NCBI RefSeq assembly: GCF_018143015.1
Contig: NC_054741.1
Span: 57,055,048-57,119,047, forward strand
DNA from: Lytechinus variegatus
Lineage: Eukaryota; Echinodermata; Echinoidea; Temnopleuroida; Toxopneustidae
DNA length: 64,000 bases
Reading direction: 5' to 3'
How positions within the stretch are numbered: position 1 is the stretch's first letter; each line of letters opens with the position of its first letter. The notes beneath the pieces are model-generated. The model ran no database searches. It saw only the letters and a list, made by a program, of their open reading frames with translations, and was not told the DNA's origin. Positions 46,280 to 59,300 of this stretch are shown here, piece after piece. The translations under genes and the position numbers were made by a program.

Positions 46280-46395
46280 ATGGAGGGCGATATAATCAGA
46301 CTATCGAATTCTACGTCACTGGGTCAGACTGGGTTACTTCGGTCATCGCTGAGGAAGGCTGCAGTTGGCAGCTGAAAATTTCGAGGTAATTCATG
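46280..46395 (+). other. Hammerhead-ribozyme-like core, probably a Penelope-like element remnant
   Basis: CTGAGGA (46349-46355) is followed by a six-pair stem (AGGCTGC / GGCAGCT with one bulge) closed by AGTTG, then GAAA (46374-46377) and ATTTCGAG. Upstream TCGAA at about 46304 can pair with TTTCGA. CTGANGA-stem-GAAA is the conserved hammerhead layout, and such motifs are known in the terminal repeats of Penelope-like elements. Stem I was not resolved, so cleavage activity is unproven. No reverse transcriptase lies next to it. Confidence 0.4.
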
Positions 46396-47162
46396 GATTT
46401 TTTTCTTTGGGTTGAGAGCATAAGTTTGATCTTTCCTTATTTTCAACCAACACAGATGAACTTTCATGATCGTAAGTTTAATCTATAAAATCTGTTTATC
46501 ATCACAAAATGTGCAAAATGTTGTTAAATGTATCAACTATATTTGAAATCAAAATGAATTCAAATGGATAGGATTGCATCGAATTGATCTTGAATAGATT
46601 TTTGAAGGTAAAAATATGGCATAAGCCTTGTAGATCAAGAAAATTATTCGATTTTTTTAAAAGAATCATTACACAAATCAATTGAAGTTGAAACAGATGT
46701 ATTTCCTTTGCACGGAAAATAATTGCATGTACTTAATCTACCAGATAAATTTACTAGTGGTGAATTTTTGCAATCGATCTATTATATTCCTAGAAATATC
46801 AAATGACATGTTTAAAAAACCATGTCATACACTGTAGTGCCAAGTTAGCAATCAACAGCTGATACTAGCATGTGCAATTAAATGTAGGTTAAAATGCTTC
46901 AAAGAGCAATCATACTCAAAAAGAGTAATAATAAACATTTAATTTGTGAAATACGACATGACATTTACTCATGCTGTTGTCCTCTAACTCAATATGAAAC
47001 TGTATCATTTAAGTTTCACTGTTACCCTTGTATCACATATAACATACTACACTATAGCGTCCTACATACAATTATATACTCTTACTAAATACTATCCCTC
47101 TAACTATCGAACAAAGGAAAAGCTACCTCTATTCCTACGATAATACTTCAAATTGTACACTG
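46396..47162 (-). other. Probable 3' UTR and flank of rabaptin
   Basis: Directly follows the rabaptin stop codon on the minus strand. AT-rich; an ATTAAA variant signal lies at 46938-46943, use unproven. No other gene. Confidence 0.4.
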
Positions 47163-47327
47163 CTACGTGTTGTCTGGTGCTTCTTTGCTAAAATAAGGAG
47201 CTGATTCATTGACAAGTAGTGTATGGCAGACATCACAAACAGGCATCTTTCTCCTTCGAGGGCCACTCTCCACAGACTTGGTCACACAGTCCGGGCAGAA
47301 CACCTTACCGCAGTGCTTACAGTGGTT
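47163..47327 (-). CDS. RABEP1: Rabaptin terminal exon, second half of FYVE finger
   Basis: 54 codons and TAG: NHCKHCGKVFCPDCVTKSV, GPRRRKMPVCDVCHTLLV, NESAPYFSKEAPDNT. It supplies three of the four CxxC pairs. The usual RRHHCR basic motif is altered to KKNHCK and RVC to PVC, so PI3P affinity is uncertain. Confidence 0.93.
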   Translation of the reverse strand, partial: NHCKHCGKVFCPDCVTKSVESGPRRRKMPVCDVCHTLLVNESAPYFSKEAPDNT

Positions 47328-50300
47328 CTACAAATTAAACACAGAGGAAAAAATGTAGAGAAAATAAAACTGCATTTTTAAAAAGATTTTGTAACAATAA
47401 TAATAACATTCCGCTTTTATATAATGCTCAATACTTTGAAATGTGTCTAAGCGATACATATTATATTATTACCCCGTCACAAGATCTTGGCAGGCCCGCA
47501 CACAATGTATGCACTTTCTCCAATTCCTGAGGAGAAATTCAACGTCACCGAAGACTGAAAATTAACCTGTGTAAGAACTTCCACATGACATTGAATTTTA
47601 AACTTTACTCAACCAAGTAGATAGGACTATGGAAATAAGATTACCGAGCAGGGCTACTCAATATTCTTGATGGAAGTTATCATTCCGTAACATTATGATC
47701 TCATTGCATTATGTATACGTGCAGCCATATTCATTCTGTTTGTTTGCAACTTGTAATTACTCTGCCAGACCGCTACAGTCAGAGCGTTCTGTGGTGTGTG
47801 ACACAATTGTGTCACACAAGCATGGCAAACAGAACGCAACAATATTGTAATTTTATGGAATTCGAGCAAGAACACTGAGGAATCCTGAATGGTAAATTTT
47901 TTTCCATAGTCCCACTTGATTGATTATATCAGATTTATTTGAAACTTGTTTATGGAATGTTTACTTTGTCAAAGTCTTTGACTCTGTGAACTTGAATTTC
48001 TTACGTAATCCTTCATTTCATTGGTCCATTGGTCTGCATAAAATTACACAGGTCGCATTTATCGCACATCGGTTAACCAACCATTTTGACTCAAACCTAT
48101 GGTGGATGCTACTTTGTTGAATTCCTAACCAATTGTGTCATTCTACTGATCGGTTCAGAAAAGAAATATATAAATATACATAAAGTTCATGAAATATGAA
48201 CAAATAACATATCAGTAAACCATAAGTAAAATGGAGAAAAAAAATCAATGAATCAGTTTTTTAAAAATCATTGAAGGAAAAATCCACCCCCCAAAAAATT
48301 GATTTGAATATGAAAAGAAAAATCCAACAAGTATATCACTGAATATTTCATCAAAATCAGATGTAATATAAGAAAGTTATGACATTTCAAAGTTTCACTT
48401 AATTTCACAAAACAGATATATGTACATCCTGGAGGGTATGCAAATAAGAAGCTGATGACATCATCCACTCACTATTTCTTTTGTATTTTTATTATATGAA
48501 CTAGGTAATATTCTATTTTCCTCCTCATTGTCGAGTGAAAAAACAATTAATTCCTCCCTGAACATGTGGATTGAGCATTGATTAAAACTATATGATTCAG
48601 TCAAGTTCGTCCTTATTGTCAAATTCATAAAAATGAAATATTGTATAATTCAAAGAATAAAAAAGAAAAAGAAATAATGAGGGACATCATCGATTGTCTC
48701 ATTTGAGTTGTACATATCACTGTTTTGTGTAAAATAAGCAAAACTTAAAAATGTCATAGCTTTCTTATTTTACATCCGATTTTTCAGGCAATTTTCAGCG
48801 CTTTGCTAGTTTGATTTTTCTCTATTTATTCAAATCATCATTTTTCTGAAGTGAACTTGACCTTTAATGAAAGTATACATGGAAATCATTTAAAATCTTG
48901 GTCAAACCTTTTTCTTTTTACTAGTTCCAAAGACAGTCTTACAATTATTGCACTTATCAGCATCATCCTCATGCTGCCACCTGACTTCATTGTCTTTCTG
49001 CCTTATGACTTCAAGCTGAACCTGCATTAGAATTAACACAAACACAATTATCAGTTTGTGGGACTACAGTGTGATAAGCAACCCAGAGAGAAAAGAATTT
49101 CAATTATTATCTCACTATTTTAAAAATTCTGAATGAAAACATGGCAATTCAATTTCTCAATTTTACAGTAATACATCTCACAAATATTAAAATTGTCCAT
49201 TCATTAATTTGTCAGTGATTTTACAAACTGGCTCAAGCCTAATTTTCGGTTAAATTTTTGAATTTTTTTTTTTTGCATATACTGGAAGCCTGCGATTCAC
49301 TCTATTGATTTGCCAAATTTCAGATTCAAATTGAAACATTATTTAAAGAAAAAGAGCACATTCAATTTTCTTAAGAACCAGCTCAACTTCCTCCTTTGAT
49401 TTACGAACTGGCTCTAACCATTCTTTGTGTACCATAAAGTCTCTGGAATTGCATGCACAGGTCACCGTAATGTAGTGCGCATGTGCTTTGTGCCTCTAAA
49501 AAACATGCAAATGGTATAAATGATCTTACGAACTGGCTCAAACTATGATTTGTGCCGCTAAAAACAGTGTGCATGGTACGCATGATTTTACGAAGTGACT
49601 CAAACCCCCTGTTTTGGCTAAAAAATAGCAGCTTCTGAAATGTGCTTTATTTCAAATATTGAAAAAATGAATACAAATTGGGGACAAAATGCGAAGGTAT
49701 GAGAGTCTGAAAAACATCCAAACATCCGAACGCGAATATCTCGAAATCATGTTTTGGAGACAAGCTGATGTTTGAGCCGGTTTGTAAAATCACCAACGAT
49801 TTATGTTGATTTGCCATTACACACCCACCTGTAGAGATTGTGATAATTTGACAAAGTCTTTCTGCACAGCCTCTGAGTTTTCTAGCTCTGATTGTAGATT
49901 CTGATTCTTTTTCCTCCTCTCTTGCAATTCGGCTTCTAAATTTGTCTGCAGAGAAAAATGAATTCTTCATAAATGGTCTGACCTAGTGCTGCATGATAGC
50001 AAGAGTATTTTGAAATAATTGTAACATTGAAATTGTAACAGACAATACTGGGTCTAGGCCCTGCTTCATCATAACGGAACACAGCAATCCATCCAATGCT
50101 ATCAGAATTTGGTTACTTTTTCCATTTTTGTTGTTCCAACAATGTACAATGAAAACAAGCAAAACTGATCTATCTGATAGGATCTAGAGTATTCTTTTTA
50201 ATTTTTGCTTTCTCACAACGTTGAAATTCAAATTAAATCTTTACATGCTGATGATGATAACAAATATGTGTATAGCCCCATTTATCCGTGAAAGATACAT

Positions 50301-53300
50301 TCAAAGGTGCTGATTTCCACAGTTTGTCACATATTATTCACACAATTACACAGTCGATGAAAAAGATAAGTCTTTGGTTCAAATTTGAAGGTCTCAAGGT
50401 GAAGAGGCAGGAAGGGGGGTTTCCAACAGACCATCAAAACACTGGATTCCTACTAGTAAGATGTCATCAGAATCCAGTAAGAACCATTTCCAACATGAAT
50501 CTGCCCTACCTTAATAGGCCAATGACATAATATCTCTCACATAACCAGGGTTATACCTTGGCCACATTTGTTCTACGGCGACTGTACGGCAAGTCGGAAA
50601 CAGTAGTTTTATTCATTTTATTCAAACCATCTATATGTAGCTGGTACAAAAAATGTTTAAACGGCTGTTTTCAACTCGCCGTACAGCTGACGTAGAACCA
50701 ATATGACCGATGTATTACTCTTACCAGGCTTATTGACACCTATCACTGATTTATAATCAATTCTATTTCTTTCCTTTTCGTTCTGACAACATCCATGTGA
50801 GCTGTTCTTATTAGGCCCATTGATACCCGTTATTGATTTACAATCAATTTCAAGCTGATTTTAATAACCATAAGCATGTTTGTCTTCCAATCAATGTGAT
50901 ACCAGGGTCCCATAACACAAAGATTAGCGATTGATCGTATGCTTGATTTTAATGATTATACAAGCTATGCTTTTGAGTGAATCCCCCATTTCCACAGATA
51001 CTTTTCTTTCCAAAGTATTATAATTTTTTCTATGAAATATTTTGTATTTTTTTTTATATGTTATTTATCATGATTATCATTAATGTATTGTAAATATTTG
51101 TTAAAATGTATGAAAATGATTTGTATATTTGCTATTTCTGTTGGAAATAAAATCTGAATCTGAATCTGAATGATTGATTGTACATTGTAGTCAATGGAAT
51201 CAATCTTAGAAAAATGTTCAACGATCATTGCTAAGCTTTGTGTCACGGGCCCCTGTTCCATTTTAAAGGAAAATTTTATTTGTTACATATATGTTATCTA
51301 TGGCAGATAAAATGGGTGGGGGGGCTCCATCTTTGCAACAAATATAACCATTTTGAAAAAAAAAACATTGTTTCTCTTGTCAATTTTTCTTCCTCAGAAA
51401 AACTTTACCCCACCTCCTTGTATAGTTTCTATTTGCCATTGCTTACGTTGTGGTGACTAAAAGATATTCAGCTTTAATAATAATATGAACATTTGTGATA
51501 CGCCGGCATCCATCATTAAAAGATGCTCATGGCGCAATAAAGAAAAGAAAAAGAAAGCTTTAATACCTTATGTGCTGATAGTTCTTCAACCTGCTCTCGG
51601 AGTGCAGTGATGACCTCTTTAGACTTTCCCTGCATAGACTTCTTTGATTCCTGGACCTCTCTCAATGTCTCCTCCACTTCACCTCTACTTTTCTTCTCTT
51701 TCTCATAATCTTCTCTTAGGTTCCGTAATACAACTGAAAATAAGAATTAGTCAATATAAAACAACCAATGAGAGATTATGACCTCAATTCTACAGGCAAA
51801 AATAGATAGTCATTCATATTGTGCAATCAAATATTTCTAGATTCTATTCTGATATAGCAAAATTTACCCACTATACCACTTCTATTCTTTCTATTCACTG
51901 CAGTGTACGGGCGGAAGTGGTGGCTTTTGTCATTCATGCTAATCATAGCGGGAATGACAACTGACGGCATTTTCCGTCGTCACTGGTCTTGCGTTCCCAA
52001 TTTTGTGTGTTGTCACACACGTCCGCATATGTGGATGTCATGTGACTTTTCTAGCCAATCAGAGACATGTACCCTGCGAGGTACTGTGCATACGGCACCT
52101 CGACAGAGTATATAAGGCCTGTGTTTACAAACTTTGCTCATTCTCCCGAGGACAAGAACACACTTGAAACGTCGAGATTGGGTGGTCCTAAGATACATGG
52201 TGTACCGTGAAACCTACTACACTATTTGCTCTGGTCGTAATATCTTAGAGGGCATAGGGTTGTATCATAGAGTTTGTGGTTCAGAATATAAAGTAAGGAT
52301 TAGGATTTATTTGGTTTTGGATATCAGGTTATATGTTTGGTTTAACATGCAGATTTTCCATCGGAGCATTCGTTACCGGAGCAGATGTCAGGGAACCTTC
52401 TTCTCATCAGCCATGCATCGTTGTGATAAATCAAAACTTCAAATCATTCCTGACAGTGTACTCCAGGAGAGTGTTTCATCAACATTTTTATCCAACAAGT
52501 TGTCAGATCTAACAACTTTCCTTGATTTTGATCGGCTGAGAAGCAATGCTACTATGGTAACGATCGGATAAACTGGAACTTGCCGGATCAAACTCCCGAT
52601 AAGTCCTTTCATGAAACGCTCCCCTGAGTTAAAATTTATCGGCAACTGGTAAGTAAACTCAATCGCAAATGAAGAGTCAATGTTTACAATCAATTGTGCC
52701 TCCTGAATACAGAGTAATGGCATGGAACTGTGACTGACATCAGACAAAACATTGGACAGATACAGACTAGGATCTTTGTCATTATCTAGGTACAGTGAAT
52801 TTCTGCAATTGCGGAAAATGGACGGAATTAACGGAACGGTATTGAAGCCTTGGCCTTGGAGTTTTATGCCTTGACTACAACACTGGTGTGTACAAAGTCT
52901 ATGGGAAAACGGAATTTCCGTTTTCTGACATGCTGAAACGGAATTTGAGATTTTCTGAAACGGAAAAGGCAATTTTTTTAAACGGAAAATCACTGTCCCT
53001 AATTATCTATTGCACTACTCACGTAGTTCCTCCTTGTAATCATCTAGCTCAGTCTGATAGGTGTCCTCCATGGTCATGCGTTGATGTTGCTCTGATTCCA
53101 GCTGCTCCCTAGTGAAGCTAAGCTCACTCCTCAGCGAGCTCTCCGTATGGTCGGCATTCACTCGCACTGTGATGATGTCATCACGGTACTTCATGCACAG
53201 ACGGGAAAGCTCCTGCACAAAGTACAAGTATTCAGCAACATTTTATCACAATGAAAAATTAACCGTGGGTGAGAGTCTGAAACTGTTCCAGGAAAGTACA

Positions 53301-56300
53301 AGGTGTAATAGTTGGCAACAACAACTACTTCTCTACAAATATCCGGAGCATCTCATGGCGAGTGTTTTGTCAATATAATACAGGTTTTTTTTAAAATCAT
53401 TCTGAATATCTATTTTCATTCTGCCAGTGATTTAATTGCAGGAAGACCAGTATTTCTTCCCCCAAAACTAGAAGCCAAACTTGATAGTGTGGCTAGTTCA
53501 CTCATTGCAATTTGTAGTTTTGTGCAGGTGTATTGACATGCGTAACTTACTAAAGTTTAACCGGACACCCCATCCCACTTAATTTCATCAAGTAGTCAAC
53601 GTCTTACGAACCTGTGGTGATGTTGGCAAGTCAAATGGTTCGCTGCTCTGAAGAGATTGATGTAAAGACCTTTTGGCACTAAGACTGTCATTCTCTTTCT
53701 GTAACTTTGTGACCTGAAGAAAAAAAACCACCAGCACAAATAATGAAAATGTGTCTTGTGGAGACTTTTAAGGGATCAATCCAATCACAGATCGAACTGT
53801 GTATAGGTCATTCGGTGGGAAACACAAACAAGTCACCCTCTCTCCCACCCCAAATTAATGAATTTAGAAGAAAAAAAACTCATGCATCATTCACCTCTCC
53901 TCAGAGTAGTAGCAAAATGATGACAGAAAATTAATAAAAAAGGGTAAAATGGTAAAAAAATACTTGTTTTACAATTCCAAACAAAGGTTTCTTTTCCTTG
54001 GAATCTGGGCATTACAATCATTGAATCATAATAAAATAACCAAATATGGGTTTGAAGCACAAAACATTTTGGGAACTACACAAATTGCACTATTAAAATC
54101 CTGAGGAAAGAAAACAGGCTGGCCAAAACCAAATAAATCAGCTGCTGGCTAAACCTACATGTAGCCTATATAGAAACTACATGTGTATGTTCCAATAAAC
54201 TTTGAGTTACACAAAGAACTTTGATCTTGAATATCTAAATTACACTTACTTCTTGGTAAAGTTGTTCTCTGGATTCAAATAGAATTTGCTGCAGTGAGAA
54301 TATGGATAGAAAATCACATTATTGGAAATGTTAGATGCAGTTTGTGCGTTTGATTGTTTTATTTGCAACACAAACATAAAGAATCTATATCAATATGGCA
54401 GTTCCTGAAAAAAATATGTACAGATTACTTGAAACACATGAAACACACAAAACATTAAAAAATTGAAAATATTGATGAATGAAAGATGCATAATAAAATG
54501 GAACTTACCATTTGGGAATGTAACTCATTTTGTGATTTTAAATATTGGTGTCTAATATTTGATAAAAGCTGCTCTGATTCTCCGTTCTTGGTGGTGAGTG
54601 TTTTGATCTGAAAGGAAATTTATATATGAAGAAAATTATAAAAATTGTGCAAATGCAATTCAGTTATTCACAACTACCACCATCATAATCTTCCTCATGA
54701 TTGTGGTAAATTACCACCATTATTGTCCTGACGATCACTTTTATTATAATCATCATCACGATTATAACCGTCATTAACATCAGAGTTGTCATCATCATTC
54801 TCATTATCCTCGCCAACATCATCACCATCATCATCATGTTCATCATATTCTCAACATAATATTCATCCTTATCAGCATCATTATTTTCATTATTGCCATC
54901 CTCCTCCTCCTCCTCCTCATCCTCCATACCACCTTCATCAATCATGATTACCATCATCAACACAATAAGTAGGACTAGAGCTTGCCTCATTGACAGTACA
55001 TAATTAGACCTGCCAACCTCTGGGAATGAAAAACTGTATTCTGTGATATACAAAAAATGAATTTTTCCCCCAAAAGTGTGTTTTATAATAAAATGCTCTG
55101 CGCACTCGCTCATCGGGGCGCCCAAGCTGCATGCAAGCTAAAATGCGCACTGCTCTTGCAGATGAAAAAAAAATTGAAACTTGTGTATATCTCAACCTGG
55201 TTTTTACAAAATGATTGGGAAAAAATACCTGAAATTACATTGATCTAATAACCATATTTGTGTACATTTTATGAAATAGAGACATTTAGAGATGATTTTT
55301 CTCAATAAATAAATTTTTTTTACAAAAAAAATATTTTGTAAAGAACAAATGTACTGCCGTATTTTGGTTGAAAACGTACTAAATACACCTAAAACGTACT
55401 GGATGGCAGGTCTGCATAACACATGGCATTGTCGAGCAAGTATATGCCTAGCAATGAAAATGAGACCAACAAAGTAAGTAAGAATTTGAACATTTATCAA
55501 ATACAAGGCATTAGCAATGTTGTGTCTCGCCCACTTGTGAAAGTAACCAGAAATATTGTCATTTGCGAGGGCACGCAACAGAATTGTATCAAATGTTCAT
55601 TGTAAAATAACTGGGATGGAATAACATTTGTCATAAGAGTCTTGCGCATAAACTTCAATGTTGAGCTCAAAATGACCTTTGACCTTACCATGTCACCTCT
55701 GAACACAATAAATGCAGGTCTCCTAAGTACAGCTACAACCCAAGTTTGGTTCATAAGTGACTTACGGTAGCAAAGCTATGTCATAACAATGTTGTGTCAC
55801 AATGTTTGTGACGGACAGACGGGCAACATTTGGATCCTTATGTCTCGCCTTCACTTCTGGTTGGCGAGACAAAAAGTGATAAACAGTTGAGTTTTGAAAT
55901 AGGTGATCTCATTAAATTCACCTGTATCTGAGCATCTTCTGCAGCATTCTTCAGGCTTTCCTCCAACTCTGAACGGATCTTCTGTTCTCTTAATACATTG
56001 TCTATCTCCTGCTCAAGTTGCTGAAAAGAAATAATAATTTTAAAAAAATCTTTTCATTGGCCATTATAAATACTAGCAGTAGCTAGAATTACATGGCACA
56101 TTTTCAAGATAATTATGTAGTGAGCATGATATTAACTGCAGACACTAAGAATATGGATTCCACATCATTACTGGGAACCATTCAAAGGCATTTTCCTTTG
56201 AATAACAAGGCCACCTTCCCACACCTTAATTTCTTGATCATCCATGAGTGGCTCTTAAACTTTAATTGACTGATTATAGGAATGTCCACAGGTTCCTACA

Positions 56301-59300
56301 TTTGGAATAGGATCAGATATATTGCTGACAAACAAACATTGAATTGAACACAGGTTCCATATGAAGAAAACTTAGCAAAACATTAAGCACTGCTAACACT
56401 ATACGATTCATTGCGATCCATACTTCAAAGAAATTGTGATAACATTTGATACGGACATTCTAACTGATAAAATCTTACAGATCAGTGTTGGGAATAGTGG
56501 TAGGACTATTGAAATCGAAATTCAGTCAATTTCGAGCCTCCCTGTATGAACAAAAATCAATTCAATTCCAAATTGTAATGACATCATCATTGGCTGCGAC
56601 TTGAAGCCGATTCAGACTTTACTCAGACCACAGGGCTAGCCGCAAAATAAAGATATGATTTTAGTATTTCTGACATCATGTCAAACTTTGAATAAAGTAA
56701 TTTCACTTCTTGGAACTTTCATATTTAATGCAAAGTGTGATTTCTTGAAAAATTGTATTGTATCAGATGGCAGTGTGAGACGGGCTTTAATCACACATAT
56801 ATTTGGTTGGGATTTACTGCGTGCAACTTTTAGGAGTTTGCAAACAAGATGGGGGGGGGGGGGGTAGGACTCAGTGACTGAGAGACATACGCTTCCTTGG
56901 AGTGATTTTAGGGGTTTGACATTCTTACTAGCCTAATTTCAAACTCTTCTCGCTGGTGTACTAATATAAGGCCGAGATCAACCATGAATATTCATGAGCC
57001 CACTCAATCACACCAATAAACATTCTAAAATAGAGGTTTGGTTTGTATAATACTTCATCGTAGCAGGATTCATCTAACCTTAACATAAACATATCCATCC
57101 TAATCCACTCCCTACAATAGTTGAATGCCTTCAACAAAGAGTATTACCTGTCTAAGTGTTCTTGAACTTTCCACGGATTCAGAGTATTTAGTTTGAAGGC
57201 CCTGCAGCTGCTGTTCATAGTTGGTACACATGTCACATGGCCTTCCTAACTTCTCCCGAGCAAACCGAATCTGACAGGACAAGTACATACGGTAAACCAA
57301 ACATTTATTTATTTCATTTCATTTTATTTAATGGTTTTTACAACATTTTCCATAACAAAATGTATATAGTATCCAAAAATATTAAGGAAAACCCCCTCTC
57401 AAAAACATCATCTTTTCAGTGCAGCTCTTCAACAAACTATTTTCTGGATCTCAAACAATAATTCAAGAAGAGGAGACATGAGAGGAAACTTTATTTACAT
57501 GAAGAATCCATTCCCAAAGATGCTGCATACAAAGTTACACTTATTAACCCTGTCCATGTGTAATTTGCACCAATGCACACTCGGTGCTGCTTGAACTTTA
57601 CATTTCATGCTCACACAAGCAATGCATTGTTTCCCTCCCTGAAAATAATTCATTACACAGGGGGTTCATGGCCCAGCACACAAAGAGTTAATCAGCAAAT
57701 CTGTGAAATGGTGTACCCAGGCATACTCACTTCTACGAGATACGGTAACTGCGAGGGATGACATGGATCCATAAATACCATACACATATTTGAAATATTT
57801 GAAGAGTTGACATTATGCATTATCTGATATTGTATCTTTTTTCTGAAAAACTTCAAGATAAATTACACAATAAATCAGCAAATTGATATTCATGAAGAGT
57901 TCTTTCATTCTAGATACTGATATTTCTATATTACACTGAAGGATAGTTAAAATTGTAAACAAAACAACCATAGCACAAGCTACAGTTTATACACTGACTG
58001 AGCTATTTTGACAGCTAAAAAGAAAGAAAGAAAAAGTATATGCAGTGCGTCCCAGAAAAAACGAAACCGAGATTTAGCGATCGTTTATCATAACTTAATC
58101 ATAAATAGAATAGACAAATGACCTACCAATTTAAAGCTTAGAATCTCCTCTTTCATCTGATATTACTTAGGTTATTTCTTATTCACGCATGAGTGAGCAA
58201 AAACAATTTGAAGAAAGGATACCAAAAACTCATTTGGACGGGGGGTATCTGGATTTCAAAAAGAAAACCACATCTCTGAAAAGTTCAATATCTGTATTTC
58301 CATAATTTCACGAGATAAACGTGTTTTCACCGGTTTCCCACAGAAGCTATCGCGTGGTGAACAAAAGATTTAATGCATGACTGATCATCAACAAAACGGA
58401 GTGTCGAGTGAGTTTGAAAGCCAGCCTGGAGAACCTCTTCATTTTATGAAATTATTGAAATTCAAGCCTTATTTTAAATGACCAGAACTTTGTTATTTCT
58501 TGACCATTTTCTGTAATTTAGGTATCAAATTAAAGAGCAGATATTGAACTTTTCAAAACCCAGATACCCCCCCCCCCCAATGAGTTTTGATATCCTTTCT
58601 TCAAATTGTCCTTGCTCACTCATGCGTGAATGAGAAATAATCCAAGTAATATCAGATGAAAGAGGATATTCTGAGCTTTAAATTGGTAGGTCATTTGTCT
58701 ATTTTATTTATGATTAAGTAATGATAAAAAATCGCTAAATCTTGGTTTTGTTTTTTGTGGGACGCGCTGTATATTGCATATGTATCGTGAAAAATCCTAA
58801 CAGGGACCGAATTAGCTCCTGCCTATCACCCAGTCTTTTTAAGGGTTAAAAAACATATTACTGAGGCCTGACAATTACAACCCCCTATTTGTATCCCATT
58901 GTGAAGATTGTTGAAACTACTCTAACCTATGCTCTCACCACTAGACTACACAGGTTTATTGCCATTTCGTCCACTGTCATTTTGTCCACTACCCACATGG
59001 TCTAATATTTCGTCTACCATCAGTTGGTCCACTATCCACACGGTCCAATTACCATTTCGTCCAATCACCATTTCGTCTAATAGCCATTTCGTCTAATAGC
59101 CATTTCGTCTATTATCATTTGGTCTAATAGCCATTTGGTCTAATGGTATTTTTTTGCCAATTGGTCCAATAGCCACTTTGTCCACTATCATTACGTCTAT
59201 TCCCATTTGGTCTAATAGCCAAATGGTCTAAAGGCAAATGGTCTAATAACCACTTGGTCTACTTTCATTTCGTCCATGTTCCATTTGGTCTATCAAACTG

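Noticed and set aside
52439-52993. 184-codon minus-strand frame
   Set aside because: It runs through a hairpin MITE and unrelated intron sequence and has no recognisable domain; it overlaps neither rabaptin exon.
54664-55125. 153-codon acidic, methionine-rich minus-strand frame
   Set aside because: Produced by imperfect ATC/CTC triplet repeats inside a rabaptin intron.
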